8,410 bases of DNA from Opitutia bacterium UBA7374 (GTDB lineage: Bacteria > Verrucomicrobiota > Verrucomicrobiia > Opitutales > Coraliomargaritaceae). Positions 1 through 6,595 of this stretch are shown here, in pieces. The stretch lies in NCBI GenBank assembly GCA_002469895.1, contig DKOA01000012.1, forward strand, positions 1 through 8,410, given 5' to 3'. Below the pieces are notes generated by a model. The model made no database searches, was not told the origin of the DNA, and saw only the letters and a program-made list of their open reading frames with translations. Both the position numbers and the translations under genes were made by a program. Within the stretch, counting starts at the first letter, position 1. Each line of letters starts with the position of its first letter.

Positions 1-1598
1 ATTCCATGCGAACTGCCCAAGTCGTTCAGATTCAGGTCGTCGCTCTGGAAATGCCGGTAAAAGGAGTCGTTTCTTTTGTTGGTAGCTTTGCTGCAGGCAC
101 TTCCTTCAGCCCCGCAGAGGCCCCGGCACTGGCAGAGATGACGGCGGCTATGTTGGATCAGGGCACCCAACGGAAGGATCGATTTGCGGTGGCCGAACAA
201 TTGGAGAGCATCGGTGCATCGATCCAATTTAAGGCCGACGCCCATGCACTGAACTTTTCCGGAAAGTTTCTTCGTCAAGACGCCGGGGTCGTCCTCAGCC
301 TGCTCGCTGAGCAACTCAAGGAACCCGCCTTTGGTAACGAAACCCTAAAGGCCCAGAAGCAACGGGCCAAAGCCGGCCTACTCCAGGCAATGGAGAGTAC
401 CGATTATTTGGCCGACGCGCAGATCAATCGGATGCTCTACCCCGAGGGACATCCCAACCAGCGCCCTCCCCTGCAAACTCTGATCGACTCGCTGGACACA
501 ATTACCGTAGAAGACCTGCAAGTGTTTCATCAGAAGCACTATGGACCCCGTTCCATGCTTCTCGTCTTTGCCGGAGATATCCGCTTCGAGCAACTGACCG
601 CTGCCGTGGAAAATGCTTTTGCGGATTGGGAAGGCGGAGTCGATTACAATACCGACACTGACAAGCCAAACCCTTCAACGCAGCAAACGGAGCAGGTGCC
701 ATTAGCCGACAAAACAAGTGTATCCGTGCGCATGGGCTATGCTACCGGGCTTCGCCGAACCGACCCGGAATACATCCCCTTCATGGTCGGCAACTACATC
801 CTCGGTGGCAGTTTTCATTCCCGTCTGATGGAAGAAATCCGGCAACAAAGGGGCCTCACTTATGACATCCGCTCCTACCACAGGGGAGATCTCTTGACTG
901 AAGGAAACTGGGTCCTCTCCGCGAGTTTTTCTCCCAGCCTTCTGGAAAACGGGCTGCAAGCCACCCGTGAAGTCCTGCACAAATGGTATACGCAGGGTGT
1001 CGTCGAGGAAGAAGTTCAGGCGGCCTGCACCACCCTAAGTGGATCGTATCTGGTTCGCCTCTCCACCTCTGAGAGCGTAGCCGGGCAAGTGCACAGCTTT
1101 CTTCAGCGCGGACTTCCAGCAGACTACATTGACCGGTACACGCAACTATTGAAAGAAGTAGACGCTGCCGTGGTCAATGAGACCATCCGGAAGTATGTCA
1201 GTCCCGAACAATTGAGCTGCGCGCTGAGCGGAGATTTCTCTAATCTGGCTCCAGTGGTAGCGAATCCTCAAATTGCCGGTCCCACCCGGAAAATTAGCGT
1301 GCAACTCGATACTCCCGACTCCGGCTGGCGAATCCGTATTATTGAGGCACATGAATCCGGAGATCAATTAGCCGTAATTTCCAGAGTCGAACAACTCGAA
1401 GAGCCCGCTGAAGCAACTATCAGCACCGTATCCGACTCGATACAGATTCCCGATGATGGAAACGAAAGACTAGTGGCTCATTATGTACTGGGTAAAAATT
1501 GGGACTGGGGAGATAAAAAAGATTATCAATTTATCGAATCCATCGATGAGATTCGGTCTGCATTGTCCGGTCTTCAACTTATCTACCCACGGCAGTAG
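1..1598 (+). CDS. M16 family (insulinase-like) peptidase, non-catalytic C-terminal half, 5' end probably outside window
   Basis: M16 proteins are zinc proteases made of two or four repeated alpha/beta domains; one half carries the HxxEH zinc site and the other helps clamp the substrate. Numbering from the ATG at 6, residues 1-215 form one M16 domain. Where the zinc motif should lie, residues 41-54 read ALAEMTAAMLDQGT, so both histidines and the glutamate are missing. Residues 235-410 form a second domain with the substrate-binding signature around R279-Y286 (IRQQRGLTY). Residues 438-530 are an extra domain (SGWRIRI, then VAHYVLGKNWDW) that I cannot assign. The frame stays open to the window edge and the protein begins directly on a domain strand without a signal peptide. 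I therefore infer that this is the second half of a double-length M16 protein whose catalytic half lies upstream. A separate non-catalytic subunit gene starting at 6 is the alternative. A 150-residue gene follows after 54 bases. Confidence 0.85.
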   Translation, partial: SMRTAQVVQIQVVALEMPVKGVVSFVGSFAAGTSFSPAEAPALAEMTAAMLDQGTQRKDRFAVAEQLESIGASIQFKADAHALNFSGKFLRQDAGVVLSLLAEQLKEPAFGNETLKAQKQRAKAGLLQAMESTDYLADAQINRMLYPEGHPNQRPPLQTLIDSLDTITVEDLQVFHQKHYGPRSMLLVFAGDIRFEQLTAAVENAFADWEGGVDYNTDTDKPNPSTQQTEQVPLADKTSVSVRMGYATGLRRTDPEYIPFMVGNYILGGSFHSRLMEEIRQQRGLTYDIRSYHRGDLLTEGNWVLSASFSPSLLENGLQATREVLHKWYTQGVVEEEVQAACTTLSGSYLVRLSTSESVAGQVHSFLQRGLPADYIDRYTQLLKEVDAAVVNETIRKYVSPEQLSCALSGDFSNLAPVVANPQIAGPTRKISVQLDTPDSGWRIRIIEAHESGDQLAVISRVEQLEEPAEATISTVSDSIQIPDDGNERLVAHYVLGKNWDWGDKKDYQFIESIDEIRSALSGLQLIYPRQ

Positions 1599-1652
1599 AG
1601 AGGTTTTGCACTTCCGACTTGCTCTGTCCTACAGAGAGAGAAGGATCTGCTT

Positions 1653-2105
1653 ATGCCCAAAATCGACATTGAGACCATTAAGCAAATTCTTCATCGCAAC
1701 GAGTCCGACATACAAAAGGTCAACTCGATCCTCGAAGACCTGAAACTGGAGATTCAAATCCAAGAAGAAGAACGGGCAAACCGTCCACCACCGGTGAAGA
1801 AACAGTTTGCCGTGCTTCTGGCAGATGCCGATGGCTCACTCGCTGACCGCGATATCACCGGCTGGATCCTACAGATCCCCGAAGAAGAAAGTGTATCCAC
1901 CACTCCGCAGAAAATTTTCTCCGCAGCCTACGAATACAACGCCACCCCGAAAGGGCGTAGGATTCCTGTACAATCTGTGGGCGAAGCCTGCGAAGTTGTC
2001 TCAGCCAAGCTTTTTAAAGAGCAAAACGTTTGGGTAAAAACAAAGACGCCAGTTCTCGCTGTGACCCTGTCCAATAGCCTGCCAATGGAAACGCCCTCTG
2101 AGTAA
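1653..2105 (+). CDS. Hypothetical protein, 150 residues, with N-terminal coiled coil
   Basis: I do not recognise this family. Residues 1-43 are charged and heptad-like (IETIKQIL, IQKVNSILEDLKLEIQIQEEE) and probably form a helix or coiled coil. A proline-rich hinge follows (PPPVKK, 45-50), then a compact alpha/beta region at 51-142 with conserved-looking stretches ITGWILQIPEEES, FSAAYEYNATPKGRR and FKEQNVWVKTKTPV. There is no signal peptide or membrane segment, so it is probably cytoplasmic. The start is well supported: AAGGA at 1641-1645 lies seven bases before the ATG. The gene follows the M16 gene by 54 bases on the same strand and may be co-transcribed with it, but that does not tell us its role. 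The clear Shine-Dalgarno site, coherent composition and absence of a better overlapping frame argue that it is a real gene. Confidence 0.75.
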   Translation: MPKIDIETIKQILHRNESDIQKVNSILEDLKLEIQIQEEERANRPPPVKKQFAVLLADADGSLADRDITGWILQIPEEESVSTTPQKIFSAAYEYNATPKGRRIPVQSVGEACEVVSAKLFKEQNVWVKTKTPVLAVTLSNSLPMETPSE

Positions 2106-2169
2106 TTCCGAGCAATTTCCTTCAGGTTATCTCTTAAATACGGCCCAAAGAAAGACCTAGACCCACGCT

Positions 2170-4395
2170 CTACAGTGCAGCCAATGCTGTATTGAAAGTC
2201 TGGCTCGGACGCATTGCTGCACTGACTTTGCCGGTGTTCGGTCGGAAGTAACCGCCAATATCCACGGCCGGGCCTTGGGCACTATTCAACTCCTCAACAA
2301 TCGCTGCTTCATTGGCTGATAATTGCTCCGCCAGGGGTGCAAAGCGCGTCTGAAGTTCCGCGTCCTCAGTCTGCCTGGCCAGAGCCTCTGCCCAGAACAG
2401 TGCGAGATAGAAGTGGCTGCCACGGTTGTCCAATTCACCGCACTTCCGGGAGGGTGATTTATTCTCCTCGAGGAATCGGGCATTGGCCGCATCGAGCGTA
2501 GCCGCGAGTACACGCGCCTTTTCATTACCAAAGACAGATGCCAGATGCTCCAGCGAGACACCCAGTGCAAGAAATTCGCCTAGTGAGTCCCAGCGCAAGT
2601 GGTTTTCCTCGACAAACTGCTGAACGTGCTTCGGAGCCGAACCGCCCGCACCGGTCTCAAAGAGCCCGCCCCCATTCATCAACGGCACTATCGAGAGCAT
2701 CTTTGCACTCGTACCCAATTCGAGGATGGGAAATAGGTCGGTCAGGTAATCCCGCAAAACATTGCCTGTGACCGAGATAGTATCTTCCCCCGCGCGAGCA
2801 CGCTGCAAGGTAAATTGAGTGGCTTCCACCGGAGCGAGGATACGCAGATCCAGCCCTTCAGTGTCGTGGTCTGTGAGGTAGGTGTTTACCTTCTCAATTA
2901 ATTGAGCATCGTGGGCGCGCTTCTTGTCCAACCAAAAGATTGCCGGCACGCCTGTTGCTCGCGAGCGAGACACAGCCAGCTTTACCCAGTCGCGTACCGG
3001 TGCGTCCTTGACCTGGCAAGCTCGCCAGATGTCGCCTTGTTCCACTGCATGCTGCAAAAGGACCTGACCATCCGCATCCACTACGCGAACCGTTCCCGCA
3101 GTGGGCATTTCAAAAGTCTTGTCGTGCGAGCCATACTCTTCGGCTTTCTGCGCCATCAAACCGACATTGGGTACCGTGCCCATTGTGGATGGATCAAAGG
3201 CTCCATGCACCTTACAGAAATCAACCGTTGCGGCGTAGACACCGGAATAAGAACGATCCGGAATAACAAAGTTGGTATCCTGCTGAGCGCCCTCCTTATT
3301 CCACATCTGACCGGAGCTACGGATAGCGGCAGGCATCGAAGCATCGATGATCACATCACTCGGCACGTGCAAATTAGTGATGCCCTTATCGGAATCAACC
3401 ATGGCAATCGCCGGGCCGGACTCATAAATCGCGGCAATGTCCGCTTCAATGGAGGCACGATCCTCCACCGAGAGCTTGTCGAGCTTGGCATAGAGGTCGC
3501 CGATGCCATTGTTTAGATCCACCCCAAGCGGAGCGATCTTATCCGAGTGCTTTTGGAAAACTGCTTCATAGAAGACGGATACACAGTGACCAAATATGAT
3601 GGGATCGGAAACCTTCATCATCGTCGCCTTCATGTGCAGAGAAAAAAGAGTCCCTTCCTGCTTCGAGGCTTCGATCTGCGACTGCAAAAAGGAGCGCAGT
3701 GCGCGAACACTCATAAAAGTGGCATCGATAATTTCACCGGATTGAAGAGCCAGCCCCTCTTTTAGAACCGTCTTCTTGCCGTCACTGCTCAGAAGCTCAA
3801 TGCGGGCGGTCGTCGCCTCGCTCAAAGTCGTGGATTGCTCATTGGCGAAGAAATCACCCGCCGGCATACTGGATACAATCGACTTTGAATCGGGAGACCA
3901 GATACCCATGCGATGAGGATGCTTTTGCGCATATTGTTTCACCGCAGTCGCGGCACGGCGATCCGAGTTTCCTTCACGCAGGACCGGGTTGACCGCACTG
4001 CCCTTGATCTTGTCATAACGATCCTTGAGCGATTGCTCTGACTCATTCGATGGCTCCTCCGGATAATCCGGAAGGGGGTAGCCCTGTGACTGCAACTCAG
4101 CAATGGCGGCCTTCAATTGCGGAACGGAGGCAGAAATGTTCGGCAGTTTAATAATATTGGCCTCCGCTGTCTTGGCCAATTCGCCAAGTTCGGCCAGAGC
4201 ATCGGGGATGCGCTGACTCTCTTCGAGAAACTCCGGAAAATTGGCGAGAATTCGACCGGAAAGGGAAATATCACGCGTCTCCACTGAGACACCGGCAGCT
4301 GCCGTATAAGCCTCGACAATCGGCAAGAGGGAATAGGTTGCCAAAGCAGGCGCTTCGTCGGTCAAAGTGTAGAGAATCTTCTCTTGTTCGCTCAT
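2170..4395 (-). CDS. icd: Isocitrate dehydrogenase (NADP+), monomeric type
   Basis: Oxidative decarboxylation of isocitrate to 2-oxoglutarate with NADP+ in the TCA cycle (EC 1.1.1.42), cytoplasmic. At 741 residues it has the full length of the monomeric IDH family (Azotobacter vinelandii and Corynebacterium type, about 740), which differs in sequence from the common 400-residue dimeric enzyme. Visible family signatures are LPNISAS (84-90), SAVNPVLREGNSDRRAA (133-149, with the substrate-binding serine and arginines), HMKATMMK with K256, DASMPAAIRSSG (351-362), GTVPNVGLMAQKAEEYGSHDKT (406-427), WLDKKRAHDAQ (488-498), and the long block GNVLRDYLTDLFPILELGTSAKM (544-566) through GGGLFETGAGGSAPKHVQQF (575-594). 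No key residue appears to be missing. The ATG at 4395 gives the family N-terminus, although no Shine-Dalgarno site precedes it. It lies 37 bases after the aminotransferase stop, probably in one transcript. No obvious terminator is seen in the 64 bases before the convergent gene. Confidence 0.97.
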   Translation of the reverse strand: MSEQEKILYTLTDEAPALATYSLLPIVEAYTAAAGVSVETRDISLSGRILANFPEFLEESQRIPDALAELGELAKTAEANIIKLPNISASVPQLKAAIAELQSQGYPLPDYPEEPSNESEQSLKDRYDKIKGSAVNPVLREGNSDRRAATAVKQYAQKHPHRMGIWSPDSKSIVSSMPAGDFFANEQSTTLSEATTARIELLSSDGKKTVLKEGLALQSGEIIDATFMSVRALRSFLQSQIEASKQEGTLFSLHMKATMMKVSDPIIFGHCVSVFYEAVFQKHSDKIAPLGVDLNNGIGDLYAKLDKLSVEDRASIEADIAAIYESGPAIAMVDSDKGITNLHVPSDVIIDASMPAAIRSSGQMWNKEGAQQDTNFVIPDRSYSGVYAATVDFCKVHGAFDPSTMGTVPNVGLMAQKAEEYGSHDKTFEMPTAGTVRVVDADGQVLLQHAVEQGDIWRACQVKDAPVRDWVKLAVSRSRATGVPAIFWLDKKRAHDAQLIEKVNTYLTDHDTEGLDLRILAPVEATQFTLQRARAGEDTISVTGNVLRDYLTDLFPILELGTSAKMLSIVPLMNGGGLFETGAGGSAPKHVQQFVEENHLRWDSLGEFLALGVSLEHLASVFGNEKARVLAATLDAANARFLEENKSPSRKCGELDNRGSHFYLALFWAEALARQTEDAELQTRFAPLAEQLSANEAAIVEELNSAQGPAVDIGGYFRPNTGKVSAAMRPSQTFNTALAAL

Positions 4396-4420
4396 CAGTT
4401 CGGTAGTGGTTTAAAAGTAA

Positions 4421-4436
4421 ATAAACGATCGTTTAT
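4421..4436. promoter_or_regulatory. Perfect 16-bp palindrome in the aminotransferase-icd gap
   Basis: ATAAACGATCGTTTAT is its own reverse complement over all 16 bases. It overlaps the TAA stop of the aminotransferase (4433-4435) and lies 26 bases upstream of the icd start. As RNA it would give only a weak AT-rich six-pair stem and no T-run directly follows, so it is a poor terminator. A dimeric regulator binding site controlling icd is the more likely reading, but no regulator is identified. Confidence 0.4.
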
Positions 4437-5623
4437 ACAAGCTTTGCGCAGAAGCGCTCCAGGCGTTCGAGGCCCTTTTCAATGACCTCGTCGGAAACTG
4501 CGTAACTTAGGCGCATATAACCCGGCGCACCAAAGCCTTCTCCCGGAACGACCGCGACCTTTTCTTCCTCCAGTAATTGTGCAGCAAATGCAGCCGCATC
4601 GATACCCAGTTCTTCGATGTTCGGGAACAAATAAAAGGCACCTTCCGCGCGCTCACAGCGAATGCCACGGATTGATTCAAGCCCGGAGAGCAACCGCAGT
4701 CGGCGACGGTCAAAAACCGTCAGCATTTCCTGCACTGCTGCCATCGACTGCGCCCACTTTTGCATGGCTGCGAGAGCACCGTACTGCGCGAAAGTAGTGG
4801 CGTTGGAACTCGTCTGGCTCTGTATTCCGGCAATTGCCTTGGCGATCGGTGGAGCCGCCATCAATGTACCCAAGCGCCAACCAGTCATTGAGAAAGTCTT
4901 ACTGAATCCGGAAACCGTAATGGTCGACGCCGCTGCCTCCGGCGAAAAGGAAGCCGGACTAAAATGATCCACATTATCATAGAGTAGATATTCGTAAATC
5001 TCATCCGACATAAGATAAATTCCCGCCTCTAAAACAACGTCGACCAAGGCCCGCAACTCGGCTTCAGTGTAGACCGCTCCGGTCGGGTTGGATGGACTGT
5101 TGAGAATGAGTAGGCGTGTTTTCGGCGTGATCGCGGCACGCAGCTGATCCGGCGTTATTTTAAAGCCACTTTCCTGTCCGGCAAAAAGGATGCGTGGTTG
5201 CCCACCTGCCAGTTTCACCATTTCCGGATAACTCACCCAGTAAGGAGCTGGCACCAGCACTTCATCTCCTGGGCTAATGACGGAGAGAATAGCCAAATAG
5301 CAGGAAAATTTACCACCGGGACTGACCACGACCTGAGAGGCTTCGACACCAGCAACTCCGTTATCATCACGATATTTCTCTGCTATGGCAGCACGCAAAT
5401 CCGGGATACCCGCAGCCGGTGCGTATTTTGTGCGTCCATCAGACAAAGCCTGAGCACAGGCCTCCTTGATGAAAGCAGGTGTATCGAAATCCGGTTCACC
5501 TGCACCAAAGCCACAGACATCTTCACCCGCTGCTTTTAATTCCTTGGCCTTGGCATCGACTGCCAAAGTGGGAGACGGCGCTATGTTTGTCGCCCAGGTG
5601 GATAGTTTGTTGTGTTCAATCAT
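4433..5623 (-). CDS. aspC: Class I pyridoxal-phosphate aminotransferase, aspartate aminotransferase type
   Basis: Transfers the amino group between aspartate and 2-oxoglutarate to form oxaloacetate and glutamate (EC 2.6.1.1), in the cytoplasm. The 396 residues from the ATG at 5623 match the fold-type I subgroup Ib family in length and in the N-terminal pattern NIAPSPTLAVDAKAKELKAAG. Visible residues are GAGEPDFDTP (40-49), the cofactor loop SPGGKFS (101-107), PAPYWVSYPE (125-134), SPSNPTG with N179, D207 and Y210 (SDEIYEYL), the Schiff-base lysine K242 in SGFSKTFSMTGWR, and the carboxylate-binding R371 in RLSYA. An upstream TTG at 5659 would add 12 residues, but these lie in a hairpin and T-run and do not fit the family, so I reject it. 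Some Ib enzymes also transaminate prephenate; the sequence alone does not exclude that. icd follows after 37 bases. Confidence 0.93.
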   Translation of the reverse strand: MIEHNKLSTWATNIAPSPTLAVDAKAKELKAAGEDVCGFGAGEPDFDTPAFIKEACAQALSDGRTKYAPAAGIPDLRAAIAEKYRDDNGVAGVEASQVVVSPGGKFSCYLAILSVISPGDEVLVPAPYWVSYPEMVKLAGGQPRILFAGQESGFKITPDQLRAAITPKTRLLILNSPSNPTGAVYTEAELRALVDVVLEAGIYLMSDEIYEYLLYDNVDHFSPASFSPEAAASTITVSGFSKTFSMTGWRLGTLMAAPPIAKAIAGIQSQTSSNATTFAQYGALAAMQKWAQSMAAVQEMLTVFDRRRLRLLSGLESIRGIRCERAEGAFYLFPNIEELGIDAAAFAAQLLEEEKVAVVPGEGFGAPGYMRLSYAVSDEVIEKGLERLERFCAKLV

Positions 5624-5631
5624 AACTCTAT

Positions 5632-5680
5632 AAAAAAACGCTCTCCGGTAAAACTGCAAAAACAGTTAACCGAAAGAGCG
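5632..5680 (-). terminator. Rho-independent terminator or attenuator directly upstream of the aminotransferase start
   Basis: Read leftward, CGCTCT at 5680-5675 pairs with AGAGCG at 5644-5639. Inner pairing of TCGGT with ACCGG and of AACTG with CAGTT closes a loop of about six bases (TTTTTG). A run of seven T follows at once (5638-5632). This is a classic intrinsic terminator, oriented toward the aminotransferase gene and ending only eight bases before its ATG. The preceding histone-like gene already has its own hairpin, so this one may be a leader attenuator rather than a spare terminator. I cannot see an anti-terminator fold or a known riboswitch motif. Confidence 0.65.
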
Positions 5681-5700
5681 CAGGATCAAAACAGTAGCCG

Positions 5701-5741
5701 ATATAAAAGCAAGCCTTGCCTGAGAATTGGCTCAGGCAAGG
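5701..5741 (-). terminator. Intrinsic terminator of the histone-like gene
   Basis: A perfect 11-bp inverted repeat, CCTTGCCTGAG at 5714-5724 and CTCAGGCAAGG at 5731-5741, has a six-base loop. Read leftward it is followed after a few bases by TTTT and then an AT stretch. It begins 16 bases after the stop codon of the histone-like gene, the right place to end that transcript. The T-run is short, so termination may be incomplete. Confidence 0.7.
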
Positions 5742-5757
5742 TGCGAAACTGGTAGAT

Positions 5758-6171
5758 CTACTTCTTTTTCTTAGCAGTCTTCTTCTTAGCCGGTGCTTTC
5801 TTCTTTACTGCTTTTTTTACCGCCTTCTTGGCCGGTGCCTTCTTCTTCACAGCCTTTTTGACTGCTTTCTTCGCCGGTGCTTTCTTCTTCACAGCTTTTT
5901 TCACTGCTTTCTTGGCCGGCGCTTTCTTCTTCACAGCCTTTTTGACTGCCTTCTTCGCCGGTGCTTTCTTCTTTACAGCCTTTTTGACTGCCTTCTTCGC
6001 CGGTGCTTTTTTCTTCACAGCCTTTTTGACTGCCTTCTTCGCCGGTGCTTTTTTCTTTACCGCTTTCTTAGCCGGAGCTTTTTTAGCGACCTTTTTTTTA
6101 ACAGCCTTTTTGGCTGGAGCTTTACGAGCAGCTTTTTTGACTGCCTTCTTTTTAGTTACTTTTTTAGGCAT
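5758..6171 (-). CDS. Histone H1-like lysine/alanine/proline repeat protein
   Basis: A 137-residue protein made almost only of Lys, Ala, Pro and Val. Such proteins resemble the C-terminal tail of eukaryotic histone H1 and the chlamydial Hc2 and Bordetella BpH1 proteins, which bind DNA nonspecifically and compact the nucleoid. After MPKKVTKKKAVKKAARKAPAKK come irregular repeats, then six uninterrupted copies of the 14-residue unit KKKAPAKKAVKKAV, ending in KKTAKKKK. No globular domain is present and the net charge is strongly positive. The ATG at 6171 is chosen because the 21 residues that an upstream start at 6234 would add (rich in Thr and Asn) are unlike the rest and cover the likely promoter. 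No Shine-Dalgarno site is seen. Strand assignment is firm: the opposite frames give only Phe/Leu-rich mirror products. The gene stands alone, with its own terminator and probably its own promoter. Confidence 0.9.
   Translation of the reverse strand: MPKKVTKKKAVKKAARKAPAKKAVKKKVAKKAPAKKAVKKKAPAKKAVKKAVKKKAPAKKAVKKAVKKKAPAKKAVKKAVKKKAPAKKAVKKAVKKKAPAKKAVKKAVKKKAPAKKAVKKAVKKKAPAKKKTAKKKK
5806..6057 (-). repeat. Six tandem 42-bp units inside the histone-like gene
   Basis: Each unit encodes KKKAPAKKAVKKAV. Protein identity is complete over the six units, while the DNA copies differ at scattered synonymous third positions (for example gccggt/gccggc and ttcttcaca/ttctttaca). The unit is a whole number of codons, so gain or loss of copies would keep the frame. 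Confidence 0.85.
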
Positions 6172-6595
6172 ATTTGTAGTGGTTGTAGTATTAGGGTTAA
6201 AAGTAGACAGGTCTGTCGATAATACAACGAACAATTACGGTGCATGTTATGCCCGGTTCGCTTCCTTCTGGCGACTGAAAAATTCCAAGTGCTCCGATCA
6301 CCCTCATGTTGTGTACAAAAAAACGGAACCCGCATTTTTGGAATGATCGCCAACGACCCGTAATCAAAGAAAAACATAGGCTTGCGGAGACTAAGGAGAC
6401 TGAAAACAGCGCCGACTCGGTGCCGCACCTCTAACAGTTTTTCGTAGAGATCCCGTGGCAAAAATAAAGACGTTGGGCATGTTATAACACTGCTCATGTT
6501 TAGACATTGCAATGACATGTTTTTTTGATGCCAAGCTACTAACATGAGTCAATAGATAAATTGAAAACTAAACAGCAAATCCAAGCATTGGTGGC
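6172..6595. other. 424-base region without a convincing gene, rich in CATGTT motifs
   Basis: Between the histone-like start and the LolA-like stop no frame on either strand looks like a real protein. The region holds the likely histone promoter (6200-6227), five CATGTT copies (6243, 6305, 6478, 6495, 6516) and one inverted AACATG (6541). Among these are a repeated GCATGTTAT (6242, 6477) and three copies of CTCATGTT in either orientation (6303, 6493, 6541). It also has a 10-bp palindrome CATTGCAATG (6505-6514), a tandem GGAGACT pair (6386, 6395) and a GC-rich hairpin near 6408-6426. It could be a long control region or encode a small RNA, but I recognise no RNA family. Confidence 0.5.
6200..6227 (-). 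promoter_or_regulatory. Candidate promoter of the histone-like gene with an inverted repeat in its spacer
   Basis: Read leftward, TTGTAT (6227-6222) and TACTTT (6205-6200) are separated by 16 bases and would start transcription about 20 bases before the ATG. The inverted repeat GACAG-GT-CTGTC (6206-6217) fills most of the spacer, where a bound repressor would block polymerase. The -10 match is only moderate. Confidence 0.35.

Noticed and set aside
2106..2169. Search for a shared terminator between the convergent genes
   Set aside because: No stem with a T-run is visible on either strand.
2902..3516. 204-codon open frame antisense to icd
   Set aside because: The minus strand encodes a full-length, strongly conserved IDH; the antisense frame has no family features.
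5806..6057. Evenly spaced repeats that could suggest a CRISPR array
   Set aside because: The units are directly adjacent with no unique spacers, and they keep a reading frame.
6252..6284. Minus-strand CAGTCGCC-AGAA-GGAAGCGAACC resembles the tip of bacterial SRP RNA
   Set aside because: The highly conserved GGAAGCAG side of the internal loop is not kept and no flanking helix of the right length forms.
5716..6346. Two plus-strand open frames opposite the histone-like gene, Phe/Leu-rich and seemingly membrane proteins
   Set aside because: They are antisense mirror images of lysine/alanine repeats and have no start signals.
6408..6426. On the minus strand GGCACCGAGTCGGCGC, nearly the same as the 3' hairpin of the S. 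pyogenes Cas9 tracrRNA
   Set aside because: There is no cas gene, CRISPR array or anti-repeat in the window, one stem pair is broken and the T-run is poor. A short chance match is more likely.
6156..6545. Minus-strand open frame of 129 codons
   Set aside because: Rich in Cys, His and Met with no domain pattern or Shine-Dalgarno site, and it runs through the histone promoter and start. It looks like chance.
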